Source: JAJPJE01 sp963724985 | Lineage (GTDB): Bacteria > Acidobacteriota > Terriglobia > Terriglobales > Acidobacteriaceae | NCBI GenBank assembly: GCA_963724985.1 | Contig: CAVRWV010000022.1 | Location: 62,001-126,000, forward strand | DNA length: 64,000 nucleotides | Direction of reading: 5' to 3' | Shown: positions 35,238-44,901 of the stretch, piece after piece | Numbering within the stretch: the stretch's first letter is position 1 | Layout: every line of letters begins with the position of its first letter | Made by a program: the position numbers and the translations under genes | The notes under the pieces: model-generated | What the model was told of the DNA's origin: nothing | Databases searched by the model: none | The model's input: only the letters and a program-made list of their open reading frames with translations

Positions 35238-35540
35238 ATGAAGAGAGAGCCGAATCGCGACGAATGGCAGCGTGATCTTTACGCTCGCCAAAGAAACATT
35301 GTGTTCCCCGACACCGTGGAAAACGAGGCGCGGTTGTGGCGCAATCTCGGCGAGAATCCGCTCACGACGTTGCAGAAGATCGGGTATGGACTGTTTGGAA
35401 TCTTTGTTTTCGGAACTGCTTTCTTCATCTTGAGCGCAGTAACGAACGGTAAAAGCCTCCATGATCGCATTGTGTCTGGGCTGGCATTCTGGCTGCCGGT
35501 GCTCATCGTTGGAGTACTGATCTTTGGCCCAATTATGGAT
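35238..35540 (+). CDS. Small membrane protein, 3' end lost in a fusion
   Basis: From the ATG at 35238 about 100 residues look genuine: a charged N-terminal region (KREPNRDEWQRDLYARQRN) and two membrane helices (YGLFGIFVFGTAFFILSAV and LAFWLPVLIVGVLIFG). The frame stays open to 35666, but from about 35540 it runs through the integrase remnant in the wrong frame, so the natural end has been lost. Family unknown. Confidence 0.6.
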
Positions 35541-35793
35541 GCACGCATTCAGACACGGCAACGCGACCATCATGGATCAGCATGGCGTGCCAATGAAGAT
35601 CAGGCAGGACAGGCTAGGCCATATAGACCCGAATACCACCATGGGATACACACACTCTGTCAGTGAAGATGAGAAGCGTGTCGCTGCGGAATTCGATGAG
35701 ATATTCAGTGGCGACGGGATTGTGCGTGCAGATGCGTGCAGCACTGAAAAAGAAAAGGCGTTCGACGGAAGCGAACGCTTTGCAATTCAATAG
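35540..35793 (+). pseudogene. C-terminal remnant of a tyrosine integrase
   Basis: About 84 residues matching the end of phage-type integrases: HAFRHGNATIMDQHG with the catalytic Arg-His box (HxxR), RLGHIDPNTTMGYTHSV with the catalytic His and the Tyr nucleophile, and a terminal helical tail. The first two thirds are missing. It ends 15 bases from the 3' end of the tRNA-Met gene, the usual place of an island integrase that used the tRNA as attachment site. Confidence 0.85.
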
Positions 35794-35808
35794 GTTAGCT
35801 ACTGTTTT

Positions 35809-35885
<77 letters not shown>

Positions 35886-35949
35886 TTTCGATATTAGCAG
35901 TCACTGGTAGCTCGGTCAAACTTCGTTAACAATTCACGCGCGCTCTCGG

Positions 35950-36507
35950 CTAGCTTTTCCCTTTTCGGCGCTCGCATGCTGTCACGATTTGCGTCGGATC
36001 GATAGCCTCGCTATCGATTTTCATCTCCACTACTTTTCCTGTGGGATCAATCAGGTAGGTAACTCGTCGTGCGGCTTTGTATTTGGGATTGTAAATTCCG
36101 TACTGCTTAGTCACGTCGCCCCCCCAATCACTCAGCAGCGGAAAGGTGACACCAATTTGTTCCGCGAACGCTTTGTTCGCGAACATGCTATCCATGCTTA
36201 CACCCAGGACCTGGGTGTTTGTGGCTTCCAGCTTCTGCATATTCTGCTGGAATCCTTGGAGTTCCTTCGTTCAGCCTCCGGTGAATGCAAACACGTAAAA
36301 CGCGACGACTACGCTCTTCTTCCCTCGGAAATCATGGAGCGATACTTCCTTCCCGGTCTGATCACGTAGAGTGAAGTCGGGAGCCATGCTTCCCACCTTC
36401 ACCGTTGGAGTTGGCGCCGCCTCGTCAGCGGCAAATCCCGCGCCCACAGTGGACAGCAGTCCCACGGCGATTGCCGCGGCTAGTACGGATTTCCTCATTC
36501 GTTTCAC
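35950..36507 (-). CDS. Exported peroxiredoxin with a probable selenocysteine (in-frame TGA)
   Basis: Read through a TGA at 36273-36271 this is a 185-residue AhpC/TSA-type peroxiredoxin. A signal peptide (about 1-27) is followed by the thioredoxin fold with MAPDFTLRDQTGKEVSL (about 43-60) and the active-site segment AFYVFAFTGG-U-TKELQGF, where U79 falls exactly on the peroxidatic cysteine. The rest of the domain (GVSMDSMFANKAFAEQIGVT, LLSDWGGDVTKQYGIYNP) is intact in the same frame to 35950. A stable hairpin lies 15 bases after the TGA (36223-36255). It should reduce peroxides in the periplasm. The genes selA, selB and selC are not in this window. Alternative: a nonsense mutation in a cysteine codon. 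Confidence 0.82.
36223..36255 (-). promoter_or_regulatory. Candidate SECIS hairpin for UGA recoding
   Basis: On the minus strand, GGATTCCAGC pairs with GCTGGAAGCC (nine pairs, one A-G mismatch) around a 13-base loop AGAATATGCAGAA. It begins 15 bases after the TGA, the distance expected for bacterial SECIS elements, which lie in the coding sequence just after the UGA. Confidence 0.6.
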
Positions 36508-36762
36508 CTCACAGGTGCGCTCAGCCTAAAGCACACGCGCATCGCGGTCAATTCCACCGTGTCACTATTCTTTCCCGATTTTGTCCTATTATTGTTGTTG
36601 GAACCTGTCCGGCCATTGATTCTGGCCGCAATTCTCGCTAGATTTCCGCTTGGGAATCTGCGGGGAAATTCCCAAATTCGAACCTTCATCTCAATGGAAC
36701 AAGCTCAGTTAGAGCTGCCATTTGGCTGCCACGTTCATCTGTGTCAGCGGAGAGACTCGGCC

Positions 36763-38557
36763 ATGAATCTTCAAACTATAAATGATCTGTTCTTCTCGAT
36801 CGTGGACCGTGGTTCAGAACGGGTGATGCTCTCCAAACAGTCCGGCGAGTGGAACCCAATTTCCAGCCAGGAAATCTATCGCAGCGTCGTGGGCGTTGCC
36901 CTCGCCCTATCAAAATGGGGCATCAAGAAAGATGATCGCATCGCGATCCTCAGCGAAAATCGCCCAGAGTGGGCCTTCGCCGAGTTTGCCGCAGCCCTTC
37001 TCGGAGCCGTCGTCGTTCCCATCTACCCGACGCAGACACCTGAGCAGGTCTCATATATGCTGCGCGATTCTGGTGCTCGAGTCATTTTTCTCTCTACTCT
37101 CGATCAGCTTAAGAAGTTCCGTTCCGTCAAAGAGCAGACTGCAGTTGAACAATCTATCGTGATGGACTACGTCGGCGTTAGCGAGGCGGTGCCCATGAGC
37201 CGCCTCATGCAGGAGGGGCCATCATCCCGCGATGCGGAGTTCGACGCTTACGCTCGCGCCATCAATCAAGCTGATGATATCGAGACCATCATCTACACCT
37301 CTGGCACCACCGGCACGCCCAAGGGCGCCATGCTCACCCATGGCAATTTGACCTCGAATTTCCAGTGCTCTCTTCAGGGAGCCGAAATCGGTCCCGCGGA
37401 TACTTACATTTCATTTCTTCCGCTGTCGCACATCACTGCGCGCCACGTCGACTATCGTCATGCTGCATCATGCGTGTGTCTGGTCGCATACTGCCCCGTC
37501 ATCGACAATCTACCGCCTACGCTGTTGGAGATTCGGCCCACCATCTTTGTCGGCGTTCCCGCGAGTGTACGAAAAGATGAAAGCGCAGGTTCAGAAGAAG
37601 GCTGCAACTGGCGTCAAACAAGCAATTTATAAATGGGGACTAAAAGTCGGCCGCGCCCATCGCAAGGAGATACTTGGCGATCGCCAGCCTACCGATTGGG
37701 ATTGGCGCCTCGCCAACAAACTGCTGTACAGCAAGCTTCGCGAGGGAATTGGAGGTCGCGTGAAGCTATTTATCTCGGGAGGTGCGCCGCTCGGTCGCGA
37801 GCTCGCAGAGTGGTATTCCGACATGGGCATTCGCATCGACGAAGGCTATGGGCTCACCGAAACTTCACCGGTCATCGCCGTTAATACTCCCAGCACTCAC
37901 AAGCTGGGAACCGTGGGAGTTCCGCTTAGTAACCTCGAAGTACGTATCGCACCAGACGGCGAGGTGCTCGTGAAAGGTCCATCAATCTTTAAGGGTTACT
38001 GGAACCTTCCTGATGAAACCCGCAATGCCTTTGAAGATGGTTGGTTCAAGACCGGCGACATCGGCAACATCGATTCCGACGGATTTCTTTCCATCACCGA
38101 TCGAAAGAAGGATCTCATCAAGACCTCCGGCGGGAAGTTTATCGCTCCCCAGCCGATCGAGAGTACCTTGAAATCGAATCCTATGGTCGGCGAAGCTGCC
38201 CTGCTCGGCGACCGACGCAAGTTCCCTGCCGTGGTGATCGTACCGAACTTCGTCGCTCTGGAAGAGTGGGCACGCGAGCGTAACATCGCCTTCAACAATC
38301 GCGAGGAGCTCGTTGCTCGTCCTGAGGTTCGTGCCGTCTACGATCAGATTGTCGCGGAAGTGAATACCGGCCTGGCGCAATTCGAGAAGCTAAAGAAAGT
38401 CCTGCTGATCGCCGACGAGTTCACTATCGCCAACGGATTCCTGACCCCAACCATGAAGTTACGACGCCGAGTGATTGAAGATCGCTATCGCTCGCAAATC
38501 GAACAGCTCTACACCGAGCCTGCCCCCCAGGAAGAAGCCGCCAAGACCACATCGTGA
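36763..38557 (+). pseudogene. Long-chain acyl-CoA synthetase with frameshifts
   Basis: An AMP-forming acyl-CoA ligase of about 597 residues. The AMP-binding signature YTSGTTGTPKGAMLTHGN, the GYGLTETSPV motif and the C-terminal hinge and lysine region (TDRKKDLIKTSGGKFIAP) are intact. Frames change near 37453 (HVDY to MLHH), 37485 (to VAYCPVIDNLPPTLLEIRPT) and 37562 (FVGVP to RVYEKMKAQ). The conserved protein text continues across each break, so at least two or three single-base indels sit within 110 bases, most simply sequence error or a local hypermutated spot. The start at 36763 has a GGAGAG site. Role: activation of fatty acids for membrane lipid synthesis or degradation. Confidence 0.88.
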
Positions 38558-38600
38558 TCGATTACCCAATCACGAAAATTACCCAAGGACTCGATGATCC

Positions 38601-39092
38601 TCACTGCACCCTTCGCGATCTCTGCCGATTCTTCTCCGCCCACTTGTGCCGAACCCTCATCACCTCGGCGATATCCTCCGGCTGAGGCTCAGGCAATTCC
38701 GCCAGCACCTTGCGTAACTTTCCGTGGCTGACGGCAACTTCAGGCGATTGCAGCGCCTCCTTGTATTTCCTGTAGAAATCGGACGTATCCAATTCCGGAG
38801 GCGCAACCAGTTTGCTGATCTCCGATCGCACGGCTGCCGCATCTAGCGGTGAAATCTCTGGATGAACGAGCAACTCGTCGATATCCACCATTAACTCGCT
38901 CATCGCGTGCAGCCATGCGAATTCTGGCGCATTCAGAAGCAAGCGCAGCAGCTCGCCGGGACTGTTTACCCGTCCGAACTTTTTCTCGTAGTGTCCCTTA
39001 GTCAGCTCCACCAGTTCACGATGCAGTTCTTTCAGAGTGGCCCCTGCATCGGTCACAGCCGTGTGCAGCTTCTTGTTGTCAATCTGCGCCAT
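38601..39092 (-). CDS. Hypothetical soluble protein, mostly helical
   Basis: A 163-residue protein starting MAQIDNKKLHTAVTDAGATL, with long charged helices and no membrane segment or signal peptide. The order of conserved-looking blocks (GRVNSPGELLRLLLNAPEFA, MSELMVDIDELL, LRKVLAELPEPQPEDIAEVM) suggests a real conserved hypothetical family that I cannot name. It follows a MarR-like fragment in the same frame. Confidence 0.7.
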   Translation of the reverse strand: MAQIDNKKLHTAVTDAGATLKELHRELVELTKGHYEKKFGRVNSPGELLRLLLNAPEFAWLHAMSELMVDIDELLVHPEISPLDAAAVRSEISKLVAPPELDTSDFYRKYKEALQSPEVAVSHGKLRKVLAELPEPQPEDIAEVMRVRHKWAEKNRQRSRRVQ

Positions 39093-39267
39093 TGTTTGTC
39101 TCCGACAGTCCTTGTGCGAAATCAATCCCCTTTTTTCGAGTCTACCAAGCAGGCGGGTGATGTCCGGCTCACACTGCAACAGCCTCAGTCTCTCGCCAAT
39201 TCCGTCGCAACTCCACATTGCTCCGGATGGCGCCGGATCATGTTCTTTGAGGAATTCCTCGATCGGA
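39093..39267 (-). pseudogene. Fragment of a MarR-like DNA-binding domain
   Basis: In the frame leading into the next gene, the translation IEEFLKEHDPAPSGAMWSCD then RLLQCEPDITRLLGRLEKRG, LI resembles the recognition helix and wing of MarR-type regulators (PDVTRLLDRLE-RGLI). The N-terminal dimerisation part and the remainder are absent. It may be the leftover of a regulator gene next to the acyl-CoA synthetase. Confidence 0.45.
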
Positions 39268-39396
39268 AGGATTCATTTCTTGCCCTGTCGACTCAGGTGC
39301 ATCGATTACCCTGCAATCCAAGCACTTCCGCCCAAAAAGAAAAGGGAGCGCCTAAGCCCTCCCTCCTTGGGTTTCAGTGTTACCACCCGACTTTTG

Positions 39397-40482
39397 CTAG
39401 TTGCTGCCGCCGTTGTTGCTGGTTTGCGCGGCGAAGGCTTGCCATTCCTGTTCGGTCAATTCTTTTTGTACGATCGCGGGACTCTGGAATTTGTCGGCAA
39501 AAACCGTCTGCATCAAATTGCTGCGATCCACTGCCTTAGGTGTCAGAAGCACTGAAGGCACTTGGGAATCTCCGTTATTCAGCGCCGTTTGTGCGGCTGG
39601 TTTCTTGCCATTCGCCAATTCGATCGCAACCTCGGCTCCCATTCGCGCCAACGGAGTCATCGGCTTATAAATCGACATCGTCTGTGTCCCTTTGATGATT
39701 CGCACCACCGCGGACAAATCCGAATCTTGTCCCGAGATCACCGGAAACGGTTTCACATTCATATCGGCTAACGCTTGCGCCGCGCCCGAAGCTGTGTCGT
39801 CGTTGGCAGCTACAACTGCTTGGATATTCTTGGTCACGGCCAGAGCCTTCATCATTTGCATGTAGGCCTCGGTCTCGCTCCAATCCTTCACCCACTCCTG
39901 CGTCACGACCGTGATCTTTCCACCATCGACCGCCGCCTTCAGCACCTTCATATGACCTTGGTGAAAGAGAGTCGCGTTGTCGTCGGTGCTCGATCCCTCC
40001 AACAGAACGTAGTTCCCTTGCGGCGCCAGCTTCAACAGGTATTCCGCCTGCAGTTCACCTATGCGTTCGTTGTCGTAAGAGATGAAGAAATCAGGGTGGC
40101 CACCCAGAATCATCCGGTCGTAACAAACTACCGGCACCCCGTGCTTGTGGGCATATGCCACCAACTCGGCAGCCTTATCGCCGTCCACCGCGTTTACCAC
40201 AAGGACCTTCACGCCCTTGCTGATAAGTTCCTTGGCCTGATCGAATTGCAGATCGGCGTTGCTCTGAGCGTCCCGCGTCAGGACAGCAGAGTCCAGTTCT
40301 CCGGCGCGAATCGTGAACTGCTCCACGTCCGTTTGCCAGCGTTCGTGGCGCAGATCGGCGATCATTAGACCGAGCTTTGGACCATTCTTGGCGGAAGGCT
40401 TCGCGGCGGGCTGCGTTTGCGCAACGCTCGATAGTCCGCTGAGCAACAGAAGGGCTAGGGCCAGGCACTTCCCACGGGCCAT
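39397..40482 (-). CDS. Periplasmic sugar-binding protein, xylose-binding (XylF) type
   Basis: A 361-residue ABC-type solute-binding protein of the ribose/xylose family (periplasmic-binding type 1). The ATG at 40482 has an AAGGAG site and opens a signal peptide (KCLALALLLLSGLSSVAQ). The ligand pocket pattern follows XylF: LGLMIADLRHERWQTDVEQF, VKVLVVNAVDGDK, YDRMILGGHPDFFISYDNER and the ANDDTASGAAQAL block. No permease or ATPase gene lies next to it, so it is an orphan binding protein or serves a distant transporter. Confidence 0.88.
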   Translation of the reverse strand: MARGKCLALALLLLSGLSSVAQTQPAAKPSAKNGPKLGLMIADLRHERWQTDVEQFTIRAGELDSAVLTRDAQSNADLQFDQAKELISKGVKVLVVNAVDGDKAAELVAYAHKHGVPVVCYDRMILGGHPDFFISYDNERIGELQAEYLLKLAPQGNYVLLEGSSTDDNATLFHQGHMKVLKAAVDGGKITVVTQEWVKDWSETEAYMQMMKALAVTKNIQAVVAANDDTASGAAQALADMNVKPFPVISGQDSDLSAVVRIIKGTQTMSIYKPMTPLARMGAEVAIELANGKKPAAQTALNNGDSQVPSVLLTPKAVDRSNLMQTVFADKFQSPAIVQKELTEQEWQAFAAQTSNNGGSN

Positions 40483-40632
40483 ATTGAAAACTCCTTGGCG
40501 ACACACGAATTCTGTGTCAGTGGCCCGCGAAGTTACCAACAGCCGGGTAACCACACAAGATTACCTTCGGTAGATGGACCTTTGGCGACAACCCCAGGCA
40601 TTAGGCCGGGAAAGGGGAATTACAGCCTCGGG

Positions 40633-40672
40633 ACCCCACCCTTCAGCCTAATCTTGGCGTAAAGGTGGGGTT
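40633..40672. repeat. Intergenic hairpin repeat (ACCCCACC type)
   Basis: CCCCACC and GGTGGGG flank a 23-base centre in the 40555-40738 spacer. The same style of hairpin (CCCA...TGGG) recurs near 63.4-64 kb, so this is one member of a dispersed repeat class. Confidence 0.5.
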
Positions 40673-40738
40673 GTTGAGGACTTGTCATCACGAGCCGACA
40701 TCAGTCCCCAAGGGGTCTTCAGTCCGGCGACCTGATTC

Positions 40739-41173
40739 TCAGGCCTGCAATGCCGATTTTTGACCGCAAAACCGATCGAAGGTTCGGGTCAACTCGGCAG
40801 TCAGGTCTTCAGCATCGCGATGTTCAATGTCGCTGCGCTGCATCAGGTAGATCAATTTGCCATCTTGCAAAAGCGCAATACATGGCGAAGAAGGGGCATA
40901 ACCTGCGAAATAGGAACGTGCGCGCTCAGTTGCGTCGCGATCCTGTCCCGCGAAAACCGTGCCGATCGAATCCGGCAAAGTACCGTGTTGCAACGCCGCC
41001 CGCACTGCCGGCCTCATCCGTCCCGCCGCGCATCCGCAAATGGAATTCACCACGATCATGTTGATGCCCGGACGCTCTACGAACCGCTCCACATCTTCCG
41101 ACACGCGTAATTCTTCGACCCCGATGCGCGTCAGTTCCTCACGCATGGGGATCACCATCAGTTCTGGGTACAT
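40739..41173 (-). CDS. Bacilliredoxin (BrxA/BrxB, YphP/YqiW family)
   Basis: A 144-residue thioredoxin-fold protein with the CGC active site (SICGCAAG, Cys46 and Cys48), normal length for the family, and the conserved N terminus MYPELMVIPMREEL. In Bacillus these proteins remove bacillithiol from oxidised proteins. Acidobacteria also carry them, but the thiol used here cannot be told from the sequence. Confidence 0.92.
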   Translation of the reverse strand: MYPELMVIPMREELTRIGVEELRVSEDVERFVERPGINMIVVNSICGCAAGRMRPAVRAALQHGTLPDSIGTVFAGQDRDATERARSYFAGYAPSSPCIALLQDGKLIYLMQRSDIEHRDAEDLTAELTRTFDRFCGQKSALQA

Positions 41174-41292
41174 TCCGTCTCCCGCTCCAGTTTTGTATTG
41201 GGGATTTGTCCATCATTAATACACTAAACAGGCCATCCACGAAAAGCCCCAACCGCAGCCGCCTGCCATTCGCGGCCGTACCTGCTGTTAAG

Positions 41293-42363
41293 ATGGCGCC
41301 AGTGATGCTGCTGCAGGAACACGTCCCACTCGCCGAACTAACAACCTTCAAAGTCGGGGGACCGGCCCGCTACTTCGCTCGCGCCAACAGCGAATCAGAT
41401 GTTCTGGATGCCCTCGATTTTGCCGCGGTGCGGCACCTCCCTCTTTTTGTCCTCGGCGGTGGCAGCAATCTGGTTGTCTCAGATCGTGGATTTCCCGGCC
41501 TCGTGCTCAAGATTCAAATTCGCGGGATCAAAGCGGAAGCCGCGGGCAGCCACCGGATATTCGATGTCGGCGCAGGCGAAGATTGGGACGCGTTCGTCGC
41601 GCATGCCGTTGACCAGAATTGCGCGGGACTTGAGTGCCTGAGCGGCATTCCGGGGACCGTCGGCGGCACTCCTGTACAGAACGTCGGCGCCTATGGACAA
41701 GAAGTCTCCCAGACTGTCGAGTGTGTTGCTGCGATCGAAGTCGCGTCTGGCAGGAAGCGCCTCTTCACCAATTCTGATTGCGAATTCTCTTATCGCGCCA
41801 GTATGTTCAACACTCGCGCGCGAGCCAACTATGTCTTGCTTCGCGTGCGTTATCGCCTCGATCCCGGCGGTTCACCAACCATCTCTTATCGGGATCTTAA
41901 GGAGCGCTTCGCGGCAGAGCCTGCTCCTTCCTTAGCGGATACGCGCAAAGCAGTCCGCGAGATTCGCCATTCCAAGGCAATGCTGATCGTTCCTGGTGAC
42001 GATGACTGCCGCAGCGCCGGATCTTTCTTTAAGAACCCGGTCGTCGATGGCACTATCGCTGAGTCAGTCGCGCGCGTTGCCGAACAACGTGGACTACGCC
42101 TCACGACCTATCCTGCAGGTAATGGCCTGGCGAAACTTCCGGCCGCCTGGCTCGTAGAACAATCAGGATTTCCCAAGGGATTTACTTCCGGTCCGGTCGG
42201 AATCTCTCGCCGACACTCATTGGCGATCGTGAATCGCGGCGGCGCTACTGCTGCCGACATCCTTGCGCTCAAAAACCGAATCCAGAACGCCGTTCTCAGT
42301 CAATTCGGCATCGAACTGAAACCGGAACCTGTATTCGTCGGTTTCGAAGCCGGAAAAGTTTAA
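41293..42363 (+). CDS. murB: UDP-N-acetylenolpyruvoylglucosamine reductase
   Basis: A 356-residue FAD enzyme that reduces UDP-GlcNAc-enolpyruvate to UDP-MurNAc in peptidoglycan synthesis. The FAD-binding block LFVLGGGSNLVVSDRGFPGL, the SGIPGTVGGTPVQNVGAYGQ segment and the catalytic-serine motif SAGSFFKNP are present, and the type I-like C-terminal domain ends KPEPVFVGF. I chose the ATG at 41293; the ATG at 41305 is a near equal choice, and upstream codons add a poorly conserved tail. Confidence 0.94.
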   Translation: MAPVMLLQEHVPLAELTTFKVGGPARYFARANSESDVLDALDFAAVRHLPLFVLGGGSNLVVSDRGFPGLVLKIQIRGIKAEAAGSHRIFDVGAGEDWDAFVAHAVDQNCAGLECLSGIPGTVGGTPVQNVGAYGQEVSQTVECVAAIEVASGRKRLFTNSDCEFSYRASMFNTRARANYVLLRVRYRLDPGGSPTISYRDLKERFAAEPAPSLADTRKAVREIRHSKAMLIVPGDDDCRSAGSFFKNPVVDGTIAESVARVAEQRGLRLTTYPAGNGLAKLPAAWLVEQSGFPKGFTSGPVGISRRHSLAIVNRGGATAADILALKNRIQNAVLSQFGIELKPEPVFVGFEAGKV

Positions 42364-42378
42364 GCCGCCGATTCTCGC

Positions 42379-43557
42379 CTAAAGCAGGTGCTTGGGTGAT
42401 TGCTGCAGCAGATGACAGGAATAGGTCTTGATCACCAGCCAGACGGTGTCTCCCGGCCGCAGAGCTAACGATTCCTGCGCACCCGGCGTCAGATGAACCT
42501 CGAACGGAACGCCACAATCGACTTGGGCAACCAGCATCACGTCTCTCCGCTTGAGCGTCTTCAGCTCACCCTTCAAGATGTTGCGCGCACTTAATCCGTC
42601 CGGAACTTTGTTCGCCACCAGAATCTCGCCCGCACCAATTCCGATTCTCACTGCGTCTCCAACTAGCGATCGTCCAAGCGGCACTTCCAGTTCCGGCCCA
42701 GCATTCGCAGCACCGCCGATTCGGCACAGCATCGTTCCTTGTCTTTCATGCAACGCCATCACCTTGGCGTCGAAGATATTCTCCAACCCCATCCACCCGG
42801 CAATCGCCTCGGTACGCGGTGCGCTCAAGACTTCCAGTGGACTTCCCGCCGCCACTACCGTTCCCTGCTCCAGGGCAATCACTCTCTCGCCCAAGGCAAA
42901 TACCTCCTCGCGGCTATGGGTCACATAAAGGATCGGGATGCGACGCTGCTCATTCCAGCTGCGAAGATCGTCCATAATTCCCGACTTCGTGGCTGGATCC
43001 AGCGCCGAGAGCGGCTCATCCAGCAGCAAAACTCTGGGACTCGTCACCAGTGCTCGCGCCAGCGCTACCCGCTGTCTCTCTCCACCAGAGATTCCGTCAG
43101 GTTTGCGATCTCGCAGGTGCGCAATGCGGAAGCTTTCCAGGATCGCACCAGATCGAGTCTTTCTTTCCGCAGCTGGAAATCGAAACAATCCATATTCGAC
43201 ATTATTTTCGACGCTCAGATGCGGAAACAGCGCGAGGTCCTGGAAGACGTATCCAACTCCACGTTTCGCCGGCGGGAGATTCACTCGCGTTGCGGAGTCA
43301 AACAAAGATTCGCTGCCCAATTCGACTCTGCCTGAGTCGGGCGTTGCAACACCCGCGATGCAATCCAGCAGAGTTGTCTTGCCGGAGCCCGAAGCTCCGA
43401 ACAGCATCGTGATTCCCTGCTGAACAGACAACTCCGCGTCCAGCGAAAACTCGCGCTCGACTGTGTCTCGGCTGCCGCCGCGAAATGTCTTGGTGACTTC
43501 CACTCGCAGCAGCGCATCTCCATGTTCTTCGGATTTCACCGGAATGTCAGGTCTCAC
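42379..43557 (-). CDS. modC: Molybdate ABC transporter ATP-binding protein
   Basis: A 392-residue ATPase with Walker A GASGSGKTT, signature SGGERQRVAL, Walker B VLLLDEPLSALD and the switch His in YVTHS. The C-terminal part (about 255-390) contains TOBE/MOP-like modules (GDAVRIGIGAGEILVA and KRRDVMLVAQVDCG). The GTG start at 43557 overlaps the modB stop by four bases (GTGA). It drives molybdate (or tungstate) uptake with the ModB channel. No modA was found in the window. Confidence 0.92.
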   Translation of the reverse strand: MRPDIPVKSEEHGDALLRVEVTKTFRGGSRDTVEREFSLDAELSVQQGITMLFGASGSGKTTLLDCIAGVATPDSGRVELGSESLFDSATRVNLPPAKRGVGYVFQDLALFPHLSVENNVEYGLFRFPAAERKTRSGAILESFRIAHLRDRKPDGISGGERQRVALARALVTSPRVLLLDEPLSALDPATKSGIMDDLRSWNEQRRIPILYVTHSREEVFALGERVIALEQGTVVAAGSPLEVLSAPRTEAIAGWMGLENIFDAKVMALHERQGTMLCRIGGAANAGPELEVPLGRSLVGDAVRIGIGAGEILVANKVPDGLSARNILKGELKTLKRRDVMLVAQVDCGVPFEVHLTPGAQESLALRPGDTVWLVIKTYSCHLLQQSPKHLL

Positions 43558-44228
43558 TTGAATGGATACACCGCCCACACTCGCCGGTTCAACGCATAAA
43601 CCACGGAAAGCACCGTAAACGAGAAGATCAAAAGCACCACGGCGGTTTGATTCGCGCTCCCATACTCCAGCGCCTGCACCCGATCGTAGATGTCGATCGA
43701 GACCGTTCGCGTGACTCCGGGAATGTTCCCGCCGATCATCAGCACAACGCCGAACTCGCCAACGGTATGCGCGAAGCTGAGAACAATTCCTGTAATCACC
43801 CCAGGAATCGATAGGGGCAGAATCACGCGCCAGAAGGTCCGCCATCGCGATGCGCCGAGAGTCGACGATGCCGACAGCAACGCGGAATCAACCCCAGCGA
43901 ACGACGCCGCGAACGGCTGCACAGCAAACGGCAGACTGTACAGGATGGACGCGAACACCAGCCCCTGAAATGAAAACGCGAGCGTCTGCCCCGTAACCGA
44001 CTGCCACAACCGGCCAAGCGCGCTATGTGCGCCGAAAGCAATCAGCAAATAAAAACCGAGAACGGTTGGCGGCAGTACCAGTGGCATCGAAACCAGGGCT
44101 TCGACCAGGAACTTCCATCGCCAGCGGCTGAACGTGATCCAGTACGCAATCGGCAGCCCGACGACCAGCAGCGCTCCGGCGACGATCGAAGCGAGGCGTG
44201 CGGTAAGCGAAATGGCTTCCCAGTTCAT
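43554..44228 (-). CDS. modB: Molybdate ABC transporter permease
   Basis: A 224-residue inner-membrane permease with five to six helices and the ABC contact loop LGASRWRTFWRVILPLSIPG (EAA-like). The fragment HTVGEFGVVLMIGGNIPGVT is characteristic of ModB. It is the first gene of the pair with modC, to which it is coupled by a four-base overlap. A binding protein gene is missing on both sides. Confidence 0.93.
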   Translation of the reverse strand: MNWEAISLTARLASIVAGALLVVGLPIAYWITFSRWRWKFLVEALVSMPLVLPPTVLGFYLLIAFGAHSALGRLWQSVTGQTLAFSFQGLVFASILYSLPFAVQPFAASFAGVDSALLSASSTLGASRWRTFWRVILPLSIPGVITGIVLSFAHTVGEFGVVLMIGGNIPGVTRTVSIDIYDRVQALEYGSANQTAVVLLIFSFTVLSVVYALNRRVWAVYPFK

Positions 44229-44305
44229 TCGAGGCGCTTACGATAAGCGTTTCGATTGTAGCCGGAAGCCATGCCGGGTAGAACGTTCTTGCTTTTGGAC
44301 GGACT

Positions 44306-44677
44306 TCAGCCCTTCAGTTTGGCCAATAGGTCCTGAGGATGAACGGGTTTTGCCAGGATTTCGAATTCATGTCCCTGGGCCCGCGCGCTCTCCAGCAGGT
44401 CGGCCGTTGCCGCCTGGCCGGAAAACAGGAGAATCTTGCAGGATGGAAGGAACTTTCGTATATGAATGGCCGCTTCGATGCCATTCATGTCGGGCATAAT
44501 GACGTCGCTGATCACGAGGTCAGGTTTAACCGCACGGGCTCGCTCAACGGCGCTCGTACCGGTGTACACGGCCGCTGCATCGAAGCCGTGCTGATTCAGA
44601 ATGATTGCGAGCGTGTCTGCGATAACCCGCTCATCGTCGACTACTAGCACTTTTGGTTTGACTTGCGTTTGATCCAT
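44306..44677 (-). CDS. CheY-like single-domain response regulator
   Basis: A 123-residue protein consisting of only a receiver domain: acidic pair in VLVVDDER, phosphoacceptor in LVISDVIMPDMNG, the Ser of LLFSGQ and the Lys of LAKPVHPQDLL. There is no output domain and no kinase nearby, so it probably relays phosphate to a partner encoded elsewhere. Confidence 0.9.
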   Translation of the reverse strand: MDQTQVKPKVLVVDDERVIADTLAIILNQHGFDAAAVYTGTSAVERARAVKPDLVISDVIMPDMNGIEAAIHIRKFLPSCKILLFSGQAATADLLESARAQGHEFEILAKPVHPQDLLAKLKG

Positions 44678-44901
44678 GCTCGGCGCTCAGTTGGATGCAA
44701 GCTGCGGCTATTTTGGCTTGCAAAAACTTCTTTTCTTGTCCCACCGTTCATTATAGATAACTCCCGCCATCGCCACACGATGCCTTCAATTCATAGTGTC
44801 GAACAATGGTCCACGGCATCGAATTCCTTAACTGGAGGATGCCATGTCTGATCGACCCCGGGAATTCCACGACGACGCCACCCCGCGAGCCCCCATCCAC
44901 A

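Noticed and set aside
42379..43845. Longer modC reading from 43845
   Set aside because: The extra N-terminal part is out-of-frame modB sequence; the GTG at 43557 gives family length and a GTGA overlap.
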